64,000 nucleotides of DNA, taken from NCBI GenBank assembly GCA_037045455.1, contig JBAOIN010000016.1:682001-746000 (forward strand). Direction: 5' to 3'. Under the pieces are notes generated by a model. The model saw only the letters and a list, made by a program, of their open reading frames with translations. It was not told where the DNA came from and made no database searches. Both the position numbers and the translations under genes were made by a program. Positions 23,049 to 30,655 of this stretch are shown one piece after another (the first letter of the stretch is position 1; each line of letters opens with the position of its first letter). The DNA is from JADKAV01 sp037045455. GTDB lineage: Bacteria > Actinomycetota > Actinomycetes > S36-B12 > UBA10799.

Positions 23049-23661
23049 CCTCACCGACCGGCTGGGCGCTCCGGCCGCTCACGAGGCCGAGGGGCCGCAT
23101 GATCTCGGTGCGCCGTCGCTGCGTGCGGCCGTCGAAGCGTTGCTGTTGATCGCCGACGAGCCGATGTCCGCCGAGGATCTCGGCGTCGTGCTCAACACCC
23201 CGCCGGACGAGATCACCGACACCGTCGAGCAGTTGCAGTCGGACTACGCCACATCCGGGCGCGGCTTCACGATCCGCCGCGAGTCCGCGGGCTGGCGCTT
23301 CGTGACGGCCGCCGATTGCAGTGAATTGGTGACCCGCTTCGTGAAGGACGGTCAGAGCGCGCGGTTGTCGCAGGCCGCTTTGGAGACGCTGGCGGTGGTG
23401 GCCTACCGGCAGCCGGTCTCCCGAAGCCGGGTCAGCGCGATTCGGGCGGTCAATGTCGACGGCGTGATGAAGACACTGATGAACCGGGGCCTGATCACCG
23501 AGGTCGGGCACGACGCAGACAGTGGGGCGGTGCTGTACGCGACCACGGAGTACTTCCTGCAGCGGCTCGGGATCGCGAAGCTGGACGAATTGCCGCCGGT
23601 GGCCGACTACCTGCCGGATCTCGCCGATCTCGACTCTCCGGAACTGACCGGCGAATTCTAG
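23029..23661 (+). CDS. scpB: segregation and condensation protein B
   Basis: ScpB dimers bind the ScpA linker. Two winged-helix domains are visible: LRAAVEALLLIADEPMSAED and LSQAALETLAVVAYRQPVSR. The GTG start lies inside the scpA 3' end. The product is 210 residues. The stop TAG directly abuts the start of the next gene. Confidence 0.93.
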   Translation: MTHRVIDLTDRLGAPAAHEAEGPHDLGAPSLRAAVEALLLIADEPMSAEDLGVVLNTPPDEITDTVEQLQSDYATSGRGFTIRRESAGWRFVTAADCSELVTRFVKDGQSARLSQAALETLAVVAYRQPVSRSRVSAIRAVNVDGVMKTLMNRGLITEVGHDADSGAVLYATTEYFLQRLGIAKLDELPPVADYLPDLADLDSPELTGEF

Positions 23662-24369
23662 GTGCGTCTGCAGAAGGTCCTCGCAGCCGCGGGCGTCGGC
23701 AGCCGTCGGATTTGTGACCAGTTGGTGGCCGAAGGCCGGGTCACCGTCGATGGCCGGGTCGCGGTGCCAGGCACCCAGGTCGATCCGCAGACCGCGGTCA
23801 TCCATGTGGACGGTGTGCGCATCCCGACCCGCCCGGAACTGGTGGTCCTCGCCTTCCACAAACCGCGCGGCGTGACGTCGGCGATGAGCGGTGCGAGTCC
23901 CAATGTGGGCGACTACGTCCAGGACCGCGAGGAACGGGTCTTTCACGTGGGTCGCCTCGATGTCGACACCGAGGGGCTGTTGCTGCTGACCAACGACGGG
24001 GACCTCGCACACCGGATCGCCCATCCGTCGCACGGCGTTGCCAAGACGTATGTGGCAACGGTTGAGGGGCGTGTGGACGCGGGGCTGCGGAACCGGCTGC
24101 GTAAGCCTGTGCAGCTGGACGACGGTCCCGTGACGGTGGATGCGTGTCGCATCATCGACGCCGGCCAGAACAGCAGCGTGGTCGAAGTGACGCTGCACGA
24201 GGGACGCAACCGCGTCGTGCGCCGCCTGTTCGATGCCCTGGGCCACCCCGTGACGCGACTCGTGCGGACTGCCGTTGGGCCCGTGCGACTGACGGGTCTG
24301 AGGGCCGGCCAGATCAGGGAATTGTCGGGGCGCGAACTGCAGAGTCTGTACACCGAGGTCGGTTTGTAG
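23662..24369 (+). CDS. rluB: rRNA pseudouridine synthase, RsuA/RluB type
   Basis: An S4 domain (RLQKVLAAAGVGSRRICDQL) precedes the catalytic domain with the motif HVGRLDVDTEGLLLLTNDGD, in which the Asp of GRLD is catalytic. The end contains EGRNRVVRRLFDALGHPV, the family C-terminal signature. It modifies 23S or 16S uridines; the exact site is not determined by sequence. It starts at the GTG immediately after the scpB stop, so it is coupled with scpAB as in most actinobacteria. Confidence 0.9.
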   Translation: MRLQKVLAAAGVGSRRICDQLVAEGRVTVDGRVAVPGTQVDPQTAVIHVDGVRIPTRPELVVLAFHKPRGVTSAMSGASPNVGDYVQDREERVFHVGRLDVDTEGLLLLTNDGDLAHRIAHPSHGVAKTYVATVEGRVDAGLRNRLRKPVQLDDGPVTVDACRIIDAGQNSSVVEVTLHEGRNRVVRRLFDALGHPVTRLVRTAVGPVRLTGLRAGQIRELSGRELQSLYTEVGL

Positions 24370-24372
24370 GCT
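24367..24372 (+). promoter_or_regulatory. -10 box before aroH
   Basis: TAGGCT lies 6 nt before the ATG of aroH, across the stop codon of the upstream gene, and would give a leaderless aroH-tyrA message. Confidence 0.5.
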
Positions 24373-24378
24373 GCGAAC

Positions 24379-24744
24379 ATGCCAGTGCGCGCAATCCGGG
24401 GGGCGACCCAGGTGGCTGCCGACGAGCCCGACGCCATCATGGAAGCGGTAGCCGAACTCGTCCGGGAGATGTTGACGGCCAACGACGTCGCCGACGACCA
24501 CCTCATCAGCATGGTGCTCACCTCGACGCCGGACCTCGTCTCGGCGTATCCGGCCACCGGCGCGCGATTGGCTGGCCTTGTCGATGTGCCGCTGCTTTCC
24601 GCTTGCGAGGTGGACGTACCCGGGTCGATGCCGCGGGTGGTTCGGATCATGGCGCATGTGCAGTCGCCGGTGACGCGCGCACAGATTCAGCACGTGTATC
24701 TGCGCGGTACTGAGGGCCTGCGACGAGCGGCCGAGCCGCAATGA
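24379..24744 (+). CDS. aroH: chorismate mutase, AroH class
   Basis: AroH-class enzymes convert chorismate to prephenate as a small trimer. At 121 residues the length fits. MPVRAIRGATQVAADEP at the start carries the active-site Arg, VLTSTPDLVSAYPATGAR the middle motif, and RAQIQHVYLRGTEGLR the C-terminal Arg/Tyr motif. The stop overlaps tyrA (ATGA), so the two consecutive steps to tyrosine are co-translated. Confidence 0.93.
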   Translation: MPVRAIRGATQVAADEPDAIMEAVAELVREMLTANDVADDHLISMVLTSTPDLVSAYPATGARLAGLVDVPLLSACEVDVPGSMPRVVRIMAHVQSPVTRAQIQHVYLRGTEGLRRAAEPQ

Positions 24745-25784
24745 AGGTTCTCGTCCGAGGGGTCGGCCTACTGGGCACCTCGTTGGGGTTGGCGCTGACC
24801 GAGATCGGCGTCGAGGTGTTCCTCGAGGATGTCGACGCGCGGGCAGTCGCGACGGCCACGGGAATGGGCGCCGGCTCCGGGCAGCCGTGTGAGGACCCGG
24901 ATCTGGTTTTCGTTGCGGTACCACCGCAGGCCCTGGCGCACGAGGTTGCTGCCGCGCTGCGACGCTTCCCGAACGCGACGGTCACGGATGTCGGCAGCGT
25001 GAAGGCCGAACCGTTGGCCACGCTCGGGGAGGAGGATCTCGCGAGGTACGTCCCCGGACATCCGATGGCGGGGCGCGAGATCTCCGGTGCGGCCGCCGGG
25101 CGTGGCGATCTCTTCGAGGACCGGCCATGGATTCTGACCCCCACCGCGGTCACCGAGCCGGCCCGGCTGGAACAGGTTGCGTCATTGGCCGAGCAGTTGC
25201 GCGCGGTTGTGCGACTCATGGATCCCGACGAGCACGACCGCGCTGTGGCCTTGTGTTCGCATGCGCCGCAGGTGGTGGCGTCCTTGCTAGCTGCACAACT
25301 GGTGGGGGCGTCTGCTTCAGACGTGAGTGTCGCCGGCCCCGGGTTGCGCGACACGACGCGGATCGCGGGCAGCGACCCCGACCTGTGGTCGCAGATCCTG
25401 CTGGCGAATGCCGACCACGTGACGCCACACCTGCAACGCTTCGCCGCGGACGTGTCGTCGTTCGGTCAGGCGCTGGGCGCTGGCGATTCGGGCCAGGTCC
25501 GGGAGTTGTTGGCCAGAGGGGTCGAGGGACGGGATCGGCTGCCGGGCAAGCACGGCGGGGAGGCCGGCGCCTATGTGACCGTCTCGGTTGTGATCGAGGA
25601 CGCCCCTGGTCAGCTGGCGGCCCTGTTCCTACGGGCGGGCGAAGCCGGAGTGAACCTCGAAGACGTCCGGATCGAGCACACGCTCGGCCGGTTGCGTGCT
25701 ATCGCGCACCTGGTGGTGCGTCCGGATTCTGAGAGCACGTTGCGGGATTCGCTTCAGCAGGGCGGCTGGGTGCTGCGGGGCTGA
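24741..25784 (+). CDS. tyrA: prephenate dehydrogenase with C-terminal ACT domain
   Basis: The NAD(P)-binding Rossmann motif is GVGLLGTSLGLAL (residues 7-19). The substrate-binding His of PGHPMAGREISGA and the catalytic region CSHAPQVVASLLAA follow. From about residue 275, VTVSVVIEDAPGQLAALFLR begins an ACT domain, which in this family usually mediates tyrosine feedback. It forms prephenate to 4-hydroxyphenylpyruvate downstream of AroH. It is 347 residues. Confidence 0.92.
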   Translation: MKVLVRGVGLLGTSLGLALTEIGVEVFLEDVDARAVATATGMGAGSGQPCEDPDLVFVAVPPQALAHEVAAALRRFPNATVTDVGSVKAEPLATLGEEDLARYVPGHPMAGREISGAAAGRGDLFEDRPWILTPTAVTEPARLEQVASLAEQLRAVVRLMDPDEHDRAVALCSHAPQVVASLLAAQLVGASASDVSVAGPGLRDTTRIAGSDPDLWSQILLANADHVTPHLQRFAADVSSFGQALGAGDSGQVRELLARGVEGRDRLPGKHGGEAGAYVTVSVVIEDAPGQLAALFLRAGEAGVNLEDVRIEHTLGRLRAIAHLVVRPDSESTLRDSLQQGGWVLRG

Positions 25785-25801
25785 AGCCGTGGTCGCGCCG
25801 G

Positions 25802-25807
25802 TAGGCT
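25802..25807 (+). promoter_or_regulatory. -10 box before cmk
   Basis: TAGGCT lies 7 nt before the cmk GTG, which suggests a leaderless cmk-der message. Confidence 0.5.
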
Positions 25808-25814
25808 CGCACCT

Positions 25815-26477
25815 GTGCCAGTCATCGTCGCCGTGGACGGACCTTCCGGGTCCGGCAAGTCCAGCGTGTCCAAGGGTGTGGCGACCGGGCTCGGCTACGA
25901 CTACCTGGACACCGGTGCGATGTACCGGGCCATCACCTGGTGGGGTTTGCAGAACGACGTCTCGGACTCGCAGATCGCCGACAGGCTCGGCGACATCCAA
26001 CTGATCAGTGGTACCGACCCTGCGCATCCGACCATTGCGGTTGGTGGGGTTGACGTGTCCGAAGCAATCCGGACGCCTGCAGTCACCGCCGCAGTGAGTC
26101 GCTATAGCGCTGTGCCGGAGGTCCGGACGGCGCTGGTCGCCCGGCAGCGGGAAGTGGCGCAGGCCGCGCGCAAAGGCCTCGTGGCGGAGGGCCGCGATCT
26201 GGGGACTGTGGTGTTTCCGGACGCAACCCTGAAGGTCTACCTGACGGCTGACGTCGAAGCCCGGGCCGCACGCCGTGCCGCGGAGAACGCCGAGCGCGGG
26301 CACGACGCGGATGTGTCGGACACGCATCAGAGTCTGGCCGCCCGGGACGCGGCCGATTCGTCACGCGCGGTTTCTCCGCTGCAGGCCGCGAGGGACGCGG
26401 TGCACGTCGACGCTACCTTCATGACGCTGGCCGAAGTCATCGACCACGTGACGGCATTGGTCGAGGAGCGCCTGTGA
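25815..26477 (+). CDS. cmk: cytidylate kinase
   Basis: CMP/dCMP kinase. The P-loop DGPSGSGKSSVSKGVA is at residues 7-22, YLDTGAMYRAITWW is the CMP-binding NMP segment, and AEGRDLGTVVFPDATLKVYL is the family motif. It is 220 residues. The stop overlaps the der start by 4 bp, as in most bacteria of this group. Confidence 0.95.
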   Translation: MPVIVAVDGPSGSGKSSVSKGVATGLGYDYLDTGAMYRAITWWGLQNDVSDSQIADRLGDIQLISGTDPAHPTIAVGGVDVSEAIRTPAVTAAVSRYSAVPEVRTALVARQREVAQAARKGLVAEGRDLGTVVFPDATLKVYLTADVEARAARRAAENAERGHDADVSDTHQSLAARDAADSSRAVSPLQAARDAVHVDATFMTLAEVIDHVTALVEERL

Positions 26478-27910
26478 GTGAGAACGACGAGGTCTACACC
26501 GACGACATCGAAGGCGATGACCTCGAGGCACTGACTGCTGCCGCCGAGGCGCTTGCAGAGGAGATCACTGAGGCCGAGGACGAGCAGACGCCAGAGCCCG
26601 GTCTGCCGGTCGTGGCCATCATCGGTCGGCCCAACGTCGGCAAGTCGACCTTGGTGAACCGTATTCTCGGCCGTCGCGAAGCTGTCGTGCAGGATGTGCC
26701 CGGCGTGACCCGTGACCGGGTCCGTTACACCGCGGAATGGGCCGGCACCCGGTTCCAACTGGTGGACACCGGCGGCTGGGAACACGACGCCATAGGCATG
26801 CGCGCTGACATCGCGACGCAAGCGACTCGCGCGGTGGAAGAGGCCGACGTGGTCGTGTTCGTCCTGGATTCCACGGTGGGCATCACGGACACCGACGAAC
26901 GCGTGGTTCCGATTCTGCGGGCGTCTGGCAAGCCCGTGGTCCTGGCCGCGAACAAGGTCGACGACATGGTCGGGGAGGCGGACGCGGCTTCCTTGTGGTC
27001 GCTGGGACTGGGTGAGCCGTATCCGGTTTCGGCGTTGCACGGCCGGGGTTCGGGGGACCTGCTCGACGTCGTGGTGGCGCAGTTGCCGGAGGAGGGGTCT
27101 GGGGTCGAGCATGCCGGACCGCGCCGGGTGGCCATCGTGGGTCGGCCCAACGTGGGTAAGTCGTCGCTGTTGAACCGGCTCGCGGGGGAGGAGCGGGCCG
27201 TCGTCGACTCGGTTGCGGGGACCACTGTCGACCCCGTGGACGAAGTGGTCGACCTCGGGGGCGAACAGTGGTTGTTCGTGGACACTGCCGGCATCCGGCG
27301 GCGGGTGCGTGAGGCCAGTGGGCATGAGTACTACGCCTCGCTACGCACGCAGCGCGCGATCGAGCGGGCCGACGTGGCGCTGGTGGTCATCGACGCCAGC
27401 GAGCCCATCACGGAACAGGACATCCGGATCATCCAGATGGTCGTGGACGCTGGCCGGGCACTGGTGGTCGCGTTTTCGAAGTGGGACCTCATGGACGACG
27501 ACCGGCGCCGCGAGCTGGAACGGGAGATCGACGTCGACCTGGTCGGAGCGCCGTGGGCGCAGAGCGTCAACATCTCGGCGAAGACGGGGCGGGGGGTAGG
27601 CAAGATCCCGCCCATGCTGGTGACGGCGCTGGACTCCTGGGCCATGCGCGTACCGACCGGCCGGCTCAACACGTTCCTGTCCGAGTTGGTCGCATCACAC
27701 CCACATCCGATCCGGGGTGGAAGGCAGCCGCGGATCCTGTTCGGCACACAGGCGGCCACCCGCCCGCCCACCTTCGCGTTGTTCACGACCGGGTTCCTGG
27801 AGCACGGGTACCGGCGTTACATCGAACGGCGTCTGCGGGAGACGTTCGGCTTCGTGGGGACGCCAATGCGGATCAACCTGCGAATCCGGGAGAAGCGCAA
27901 GCGGCGCTGA
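26474..27910 (+). CDS. der: ribosome-assembly GTPase Der (EngA)
   Basis: Two GTPase domains in tandem: GRPNVGKSTLVNRILGRR with DTGGW (first) and GRPNVGKSSLLNRLAGEE with DTAGIRRR (second), followed by the KH-like C-terminal domain ending INLRIREKRKRR. An acidic extension of about 50 residues precedes the first domain, common in actinobacteria. Der acts in 50S subunit maturation. It is 478 residues, and the gene ends 4 bp from the convergent antiporter gene. Confidence 0.95.
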   Translation: MSENDEVYTDDIEGDDLEALTAAAEALAEEITEAEDEQTPEPGLPVVAIIGRPNVGKSTLVNRILGRREAVVQDVPGVTRDRVRYTAEWAGTRFQLVDTGGWEHDAIGMRADIATQATRAVEEADVVVFVLDSTVGITDTDERVVPILRASGKPVVLAANKVDDMVGEADAASLWSLGLGEPYPVSALHGRGSGDLLDVVVAQLPEEGSGVEHAGPRRVAIVGRPNVGKSSLLNRLAGEERAVVDSVAGTTVDPVDEVVDLGGEQWLFVDTAGIRRRVREASGHEYYASLRTQRAIERADVALVVIDASEPITEQDIRIIQMVVDAGRALVVAFSKWDLMDDDRRRELEREIDVDLVGAPWAQSVNISAKTGRGVGKIPPMLVTALDSWAMRVPTGRLNTFLSELVASHPHPIRGGRQPRILFGTQAATRPPTFALFTTGFLEHGYRRYIERRLRETFGFVGTPMRINLRIREKRKRR

Positions 27911-27914
27911 AGGC

Positions 27915-29726
27915 CTATTCGAGTACCTCGCGGCGCGGGCTCGGGGCACCGCTGGCCCGCAGCTCTGCCAAATGCCCGGAGAGGGCGGCCTGCACTGCAT
28001 CCTGGGCCGCAACTGCGGCTTGCACCCGCGGCATCAACACGAAGTCAGCCCCGGCCGCGTACAGCCTTACCTGCTCGGGGAACGTCGTGGCGGTGGCGAT
28101 CACGATGGCTGACCTGTTGAGCTGGCGCAGCATGCGGACGACTCCGACCGTGGTTGCTGAGGACAGGACGGCGTCGGGGATCGTGCACAGAACGACCCGG
28201 GCCCGGTCGACACCGGCGTGGCGCAGGGTCTCAGGACTCGTGAGATCTCCGTAGACGACTCGGGGACCCATCGCCTCGATGTCGCGGTGGATCCCGACGT
28301 TGAAGTCGACGGCCACTGTGCGGCGCAGTACCCCCGGCGCCGACACAGCAAGTTCGTGCAACAGCGATGAGGCGGTTCGATGCACGCCGAGCAGCGCGAG
28401 GTCGTACTCGGCAGTGTCGTCTTCCCGGTCGTCGCGTGGCGCTTTCATGCCCAGGCGTCCCAGCAGCGGTGCGATGCGGTCGTGCAGCGAGTCAGCATGC
28501 GCGAACAGTGTGGGAGTGAGGACTGCCGTGATGACGAACGCGAAGATGATGGCGGAGTTGAGCCCGGCGTCGATGTGCCCGAGCTGCAGCCCGAGGTACG
28601 CGATGACGAGACTGAACTCGGACATCTGCGCGAGCCTGCTCGACGTCTGCACGGTAGTCCGGCGATCCAGTCCGGCCAGGTGAAGCAGCGGCACCATCAC
28701 GAGGTAGCGGCTCAGCACGACGAGTGCTGCCAGCGCCACCGCGACGAGCAGGATTGCGACTCCATCGGGCGCAGGGATGGTCATGCCCAGACCCACGAAG
28801 AAGAGCGTGACGAAGAAGTCACGGACTACTGAGACCTGACGTACGATCTCTGCGCTGAACGGGAGGCTTGCCATGGTCACTCCGGCGATCAGGGCGCCCA
28901 TGCCTGCGCTGACGTTGAACTCTGTCTGCGCGCCGGTCAGCGCGGTGACGGCCTGATCCAAGGAACTGCCGGCGAGAACTACTGCGAAGCACCAGGCGAG
29001 CGAGGCGATGAGAATCGTGGATGGCTGCTTGGCGATCCAGTGAAAGCCGATCGGCAGCACCCAGTGGGCCACGGCCATCGCGCCGGCTGCCACAAGCGCG
29101 ATGCCCACGAAGGCGGATGCAATGGGCAGGATCTGCGGATCGTCCAGATTCGGCTGGATCGCGAGGACGACGATTGCCCAGATGTCCTGGAACACCAGCA
29201 GAGCCAGAGCCATGCGACCGGTCTGGGTGTCCAGAGTGAACGTCTGCTGGAACAGCGCCCCCACGATCAGCGTCGACGAGGCGGCAATGGCCAGCCCGAC
29301 ATAGAGTGCGGCGTAATCGCCCTGCACTACCCCCAGCGTGATGCCCGCCAGTATGAAGGCCTGCGCCACAAGGAAGCCGAACAAGACAGTAAGCGGGTAC
29401 TGCAGCAGGCCCGCCACGATCACCGTTCGCCCCTTCGCAAACAGGCTCCGGATGTCGATCTCCAGCCCGATCAGGAACAGCAGCAGAATCAGGCCAAGTT
29501 GCGCGATCGTGTCGATATTGACGGGGTCGCTGATCAGTCCGCTGACCGTGGGTCCGAGCAGGACCCCGGCAAGCAGGAAGGCTGCGACCGTCGGTATTCG
29601 TAGCCGCGTGAACCCGATGGCCAGCACTCCTGCCGCGACCAGCGCCAGCCCGATGTCCACCACGAGATCGGGCACGCCAGCATCGCCGCCCACTGCGGCC
29701 GGGACCATCACCAGGGCTATGCCCAT
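27915..29726 (-). CDS. CPA2 monovalent cation:proton antiporter with TrkA-N domain
   Basis: The N-terminal half (residues about 1-390) has about twelve membrane segments of the Na+/H+ exchanger type, such as TVAAFLLAGVLLGPTVSGLI and LGLILLLFLIGLEIDIRSLF, with the LIGLEID motif of KefB/KefC/YbaL proteins. The C-terminal half holds a Rossmann RCK-type domain (YDLALLGVHRTASSLLHELA and VVYGDLTSPETLRHAGVDRA), lacking the perfect GxGxxG. It probably exports K+ or Na+ in exchange for H+ under nucleotide control. The ATG at 29726 begins close to the first helix; a GTG at 29822 would add 32 residues. Confidence 0.85.
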   Translation of the reverse strand: MGIALVMVPAAVGGDAGVPDLVVDIGLALVAAGVLAIGFTRLRIPTVAAFLLAGVLLGPTVSGLISDPVNIDTIAQLGLILLLFLIGLEIDIRSLFAKGRTVIVAGLLQYPLTVLFGFLVAQAFILAGITLGVVQGDYAALYVGLAIAASSTLIVGALFQQTFTLDTQTGRMALALLVFQDIWAIVVLAIQPNLDDPQILPIASAFVGIALVAAGAMAVAHWVLPIGFHWIAKQPSTILIASLAWCFAVVLAGSSLDQAVTALTGAQTEFNVSAGMGALIAGVTMASLPFSAEIVRQVSVVRDFFVTLFFVGLGMTIPAPDGVAILLVAVALAALVVLSRYLVMVPLLHLAGLDRRTTVQTSSRLAQMSEFSLVIAYLGLQLGHIDAGLNSAIIFAFVITAVLTPTLFAHADSLHDRIAPLLGRLGMKAPRDDREDDTAEYDLALLGVHRTASSLLHELAVSAPGVLRRTVAVDFNVGIHRDIEAMGPRVVYGDLTSPETLRHAGVDRARVVLCTIPDAVLSSATTVGVVRMLRQLNRSAIVIATATTFPEQVRLYAAGADFVLMPRVQAAVAAQDAVQAALSGHLAELRASGAPSPRREVLE

Positions 29727-29828
29727 GGGCGGAGCGTAGTCCGAGCGAGACCTCATAGCACAGACGACAGCCAGCGCAGCGGTGCGTGACTGGCCGAGGG
29801 GGATCTCCGAGGCGACTGCCACTCACGC

Positions 29829-29834
29829 TAATCT
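29829..29834 (+). promoter_or_regulatory. -10 box of the tRNA-Pro gene
   Basis: TAATCT at the correct distance for a start near 29841. A perfect 16-bp palindrome GCACGCCGCGGCGTGC (29841-29856) lies directly at the predicted 5' end and stops 2 nt before the tRNA. Confidence 0.5.
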
Positions 29835-29858
29835 GGACGGGCACGCCGCGGCGTGCGA

Positions 29859-29932
29859 CGGGCTGTAGCGCAGCTTGGTAGCGCACCTGACTGGGGGTCA
29901 GGGGGTCGCAGGTTCAAATCCTGTCAGCCCGA
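29859..29932 (+). tRNA. tRNA-Pro (anticodon GGG)
   Basis: A full cloverleaf can be drawn: acceptor CGGGCTG/CAGCCCG, D-arm GCGC/GCGC, anticodon stem CCTGA/TCAGG with loop CTGGGGG (anticodon GGG, reads CCC), T-stem GCAGG/CCTGT with TTCAAAT loop. CCA is not encoded. The 3' end is the source of the repeated motif found in the array downstream. Confidence 0.95.
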
Positions 29933-29933
29933 C

Positions 29934-29974
29934 AATGCGATGGACCCCGGGATGCTTCCCGGGTCAATCGCATT
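29934..29974 (+). repeat. array hairpin 1 with ATGCTT loop
   Basis: AATGCGATGGACCCCGGG faces CCCGGGTCAATCGCATT around ATGCTT, starting 1 nt after the tRNA-Pro 3' repeat. There is one mismatch and one bulge. It is not followed by a T-run, so it may not be a simple terminator. Confidence 0.75.
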
Positions 29975-30046
29975 GTTCGTGAGTGCACTGCAGGATTTGG
30001 GAGCCCGCTCGCCGTGGGGCGAGTGGGTGGTTCCTGTCAGCCCGAC

Positions 30047-30086
30047 TGGTTGTGGGACCGGGGATGCTTCCCCGGTCCCACAACCA
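30047..30086 (+). repeat. array hairpin 2 with ATGCTT loop
   Basis: TGGTTGTGGGACCGGGG and CCCCGGTCCCACAACCA form a perfect 17-bp stem around the same ATGCTT loop as hairpin 1. The outer stem sequences of the two hairpins are unrelated, while loop and position after the CCCGAC repeat are the same. Confidence 0.8.
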
Positions 30087-30257
30087 GTTTCGAGGGGCTC
30101 TGCAGGATTTGGGAGACGGATCACCAGCGGCGGTCCGTCGGTTCCTGTCAGCCAGAGTCCTTGGTTTCGTGTTTCAAAGTTTGCACTCCAGCGATCGAAA
30201 AGGAACTCTCCGAGGCGAGCGAGAGCGCCCGGATCGCTCGCTCAGACTGCCCGCGCG

Positions 30258-30347
30258 CATCGGTGAGAGTTGTCGACATCCGTTAGAGGACAAAGGGGTT
30301 CAAAACGGACAATTAGCTCTAACGGATGTCCCGAACTCTAACCGATG
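30258..30347 (+). repeat. dispersed palindromic element, copy B (variant)
   Basis: Left arm 30258-30288 and right arm 30317-30347 are inverted copies. The 12-mers are CATCGGTGAGAG and CATCCGTTAGAG, so this copy has AGAG where the others have AGCA, again at 19-bp spacing. The centre holds TTCAAAACGG. It lies inside the tRNA-Pro array. Confidence 0.8.
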
Positions 30348-30431
30348 GCATCAGGCAGATGGCTGCACGTCCAGAACTGCGTGCGGCTCGGTTTGTCATC
30401 CCGGGAGCCGTAGCCCCGTGGGGGAGTACGT

Positions 30432-30599
30432 GGTTCCTGTCAGGCCCCACGGAGTGGACGCTCGAGATGGTGGGTGGGCGAGTCGGCGGTTCCTGTCAGG
30501 CCCCACGGAGTGGACGCTCGAGATGGTGGGTGGGCGAGTCGGCGGTTCCTGTCAGGCCTCACGGAGTGGACACTCGAGCTGGTGGGTGGGCGAGTCGGC
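30432..30599 (+). repeat. three 56-bp tandem repeats
   Basis: Copies start at 30432, 30488 and 30544, each opening with GGTTCCTGTCAGGCC and containing GGAGTGGAC and GGTGGGTGGGCGAGTCGG. The first two are identical over nearly the whole unit; the third has a few changes. The next position (30600) returns to the canonical GGTTCCTGTCAGCCCGAC. Confidence 0.9.
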
Positions 30600-30655
30600 G
30601 GTTCCTGTCAGCCCGACAAGACAACTGCCGAGCCGCCTGCCCGCCCGTGCCGCGC

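Larger units (their letters stand above)
29918..30617 (+). repeat. tRNA-Pro-anchored array of tRNA 3'-end repeats and hairpins
   Basis: The tRNA end CCTGTCAGCCCGAC (29920-29933) recurs as GGTTCCTGTCAGCCCGAC at 30029 and 30600 and, with changed last bases, at 30140, 30432, 30488 and 30544. Units at 30029 and 30140 are preceded by GCAGGATTTGGGAG (29990 and 30102). Thus GCAGG and CCTGT of the T-stem are preserved while the 7-nt loop is replaced by a hairpin that differs in each unit (stems 30004-30013/30018-30027 and 30115-30125/30129-30139; a third, without GCAGG, at 30409-30417/30421-30430). A palindromic element (30258-30347) interrupts the array. Neither the + strand frames nor the - strand shows a convincing gene. 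Confidence 0.75.

Noticed and set aside
22894..24924. Long open frame on the minus strand across scpA/scpB/rluB/aroH
   Set aside because: It is antisense to four conserved genes with intact motifs, has no recognisable domain, and its His/Arg/Gly-rich composition is what a high-GC antisense frame gives.
30432..30617. CRISPR array
   Set aside because: The 56-bp units are contiguous copies, not short repeats separated by unique spacers, and no cas gene is present.
29918..30617. Prophage or ICE attachment region
   Set aside because: Repeated tRNA 3' ends suggested att sites, but no integrase, phage or conjugation gene is in the window, and the covarying hairpins are not explained by att duplication. 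It remains a fallback.
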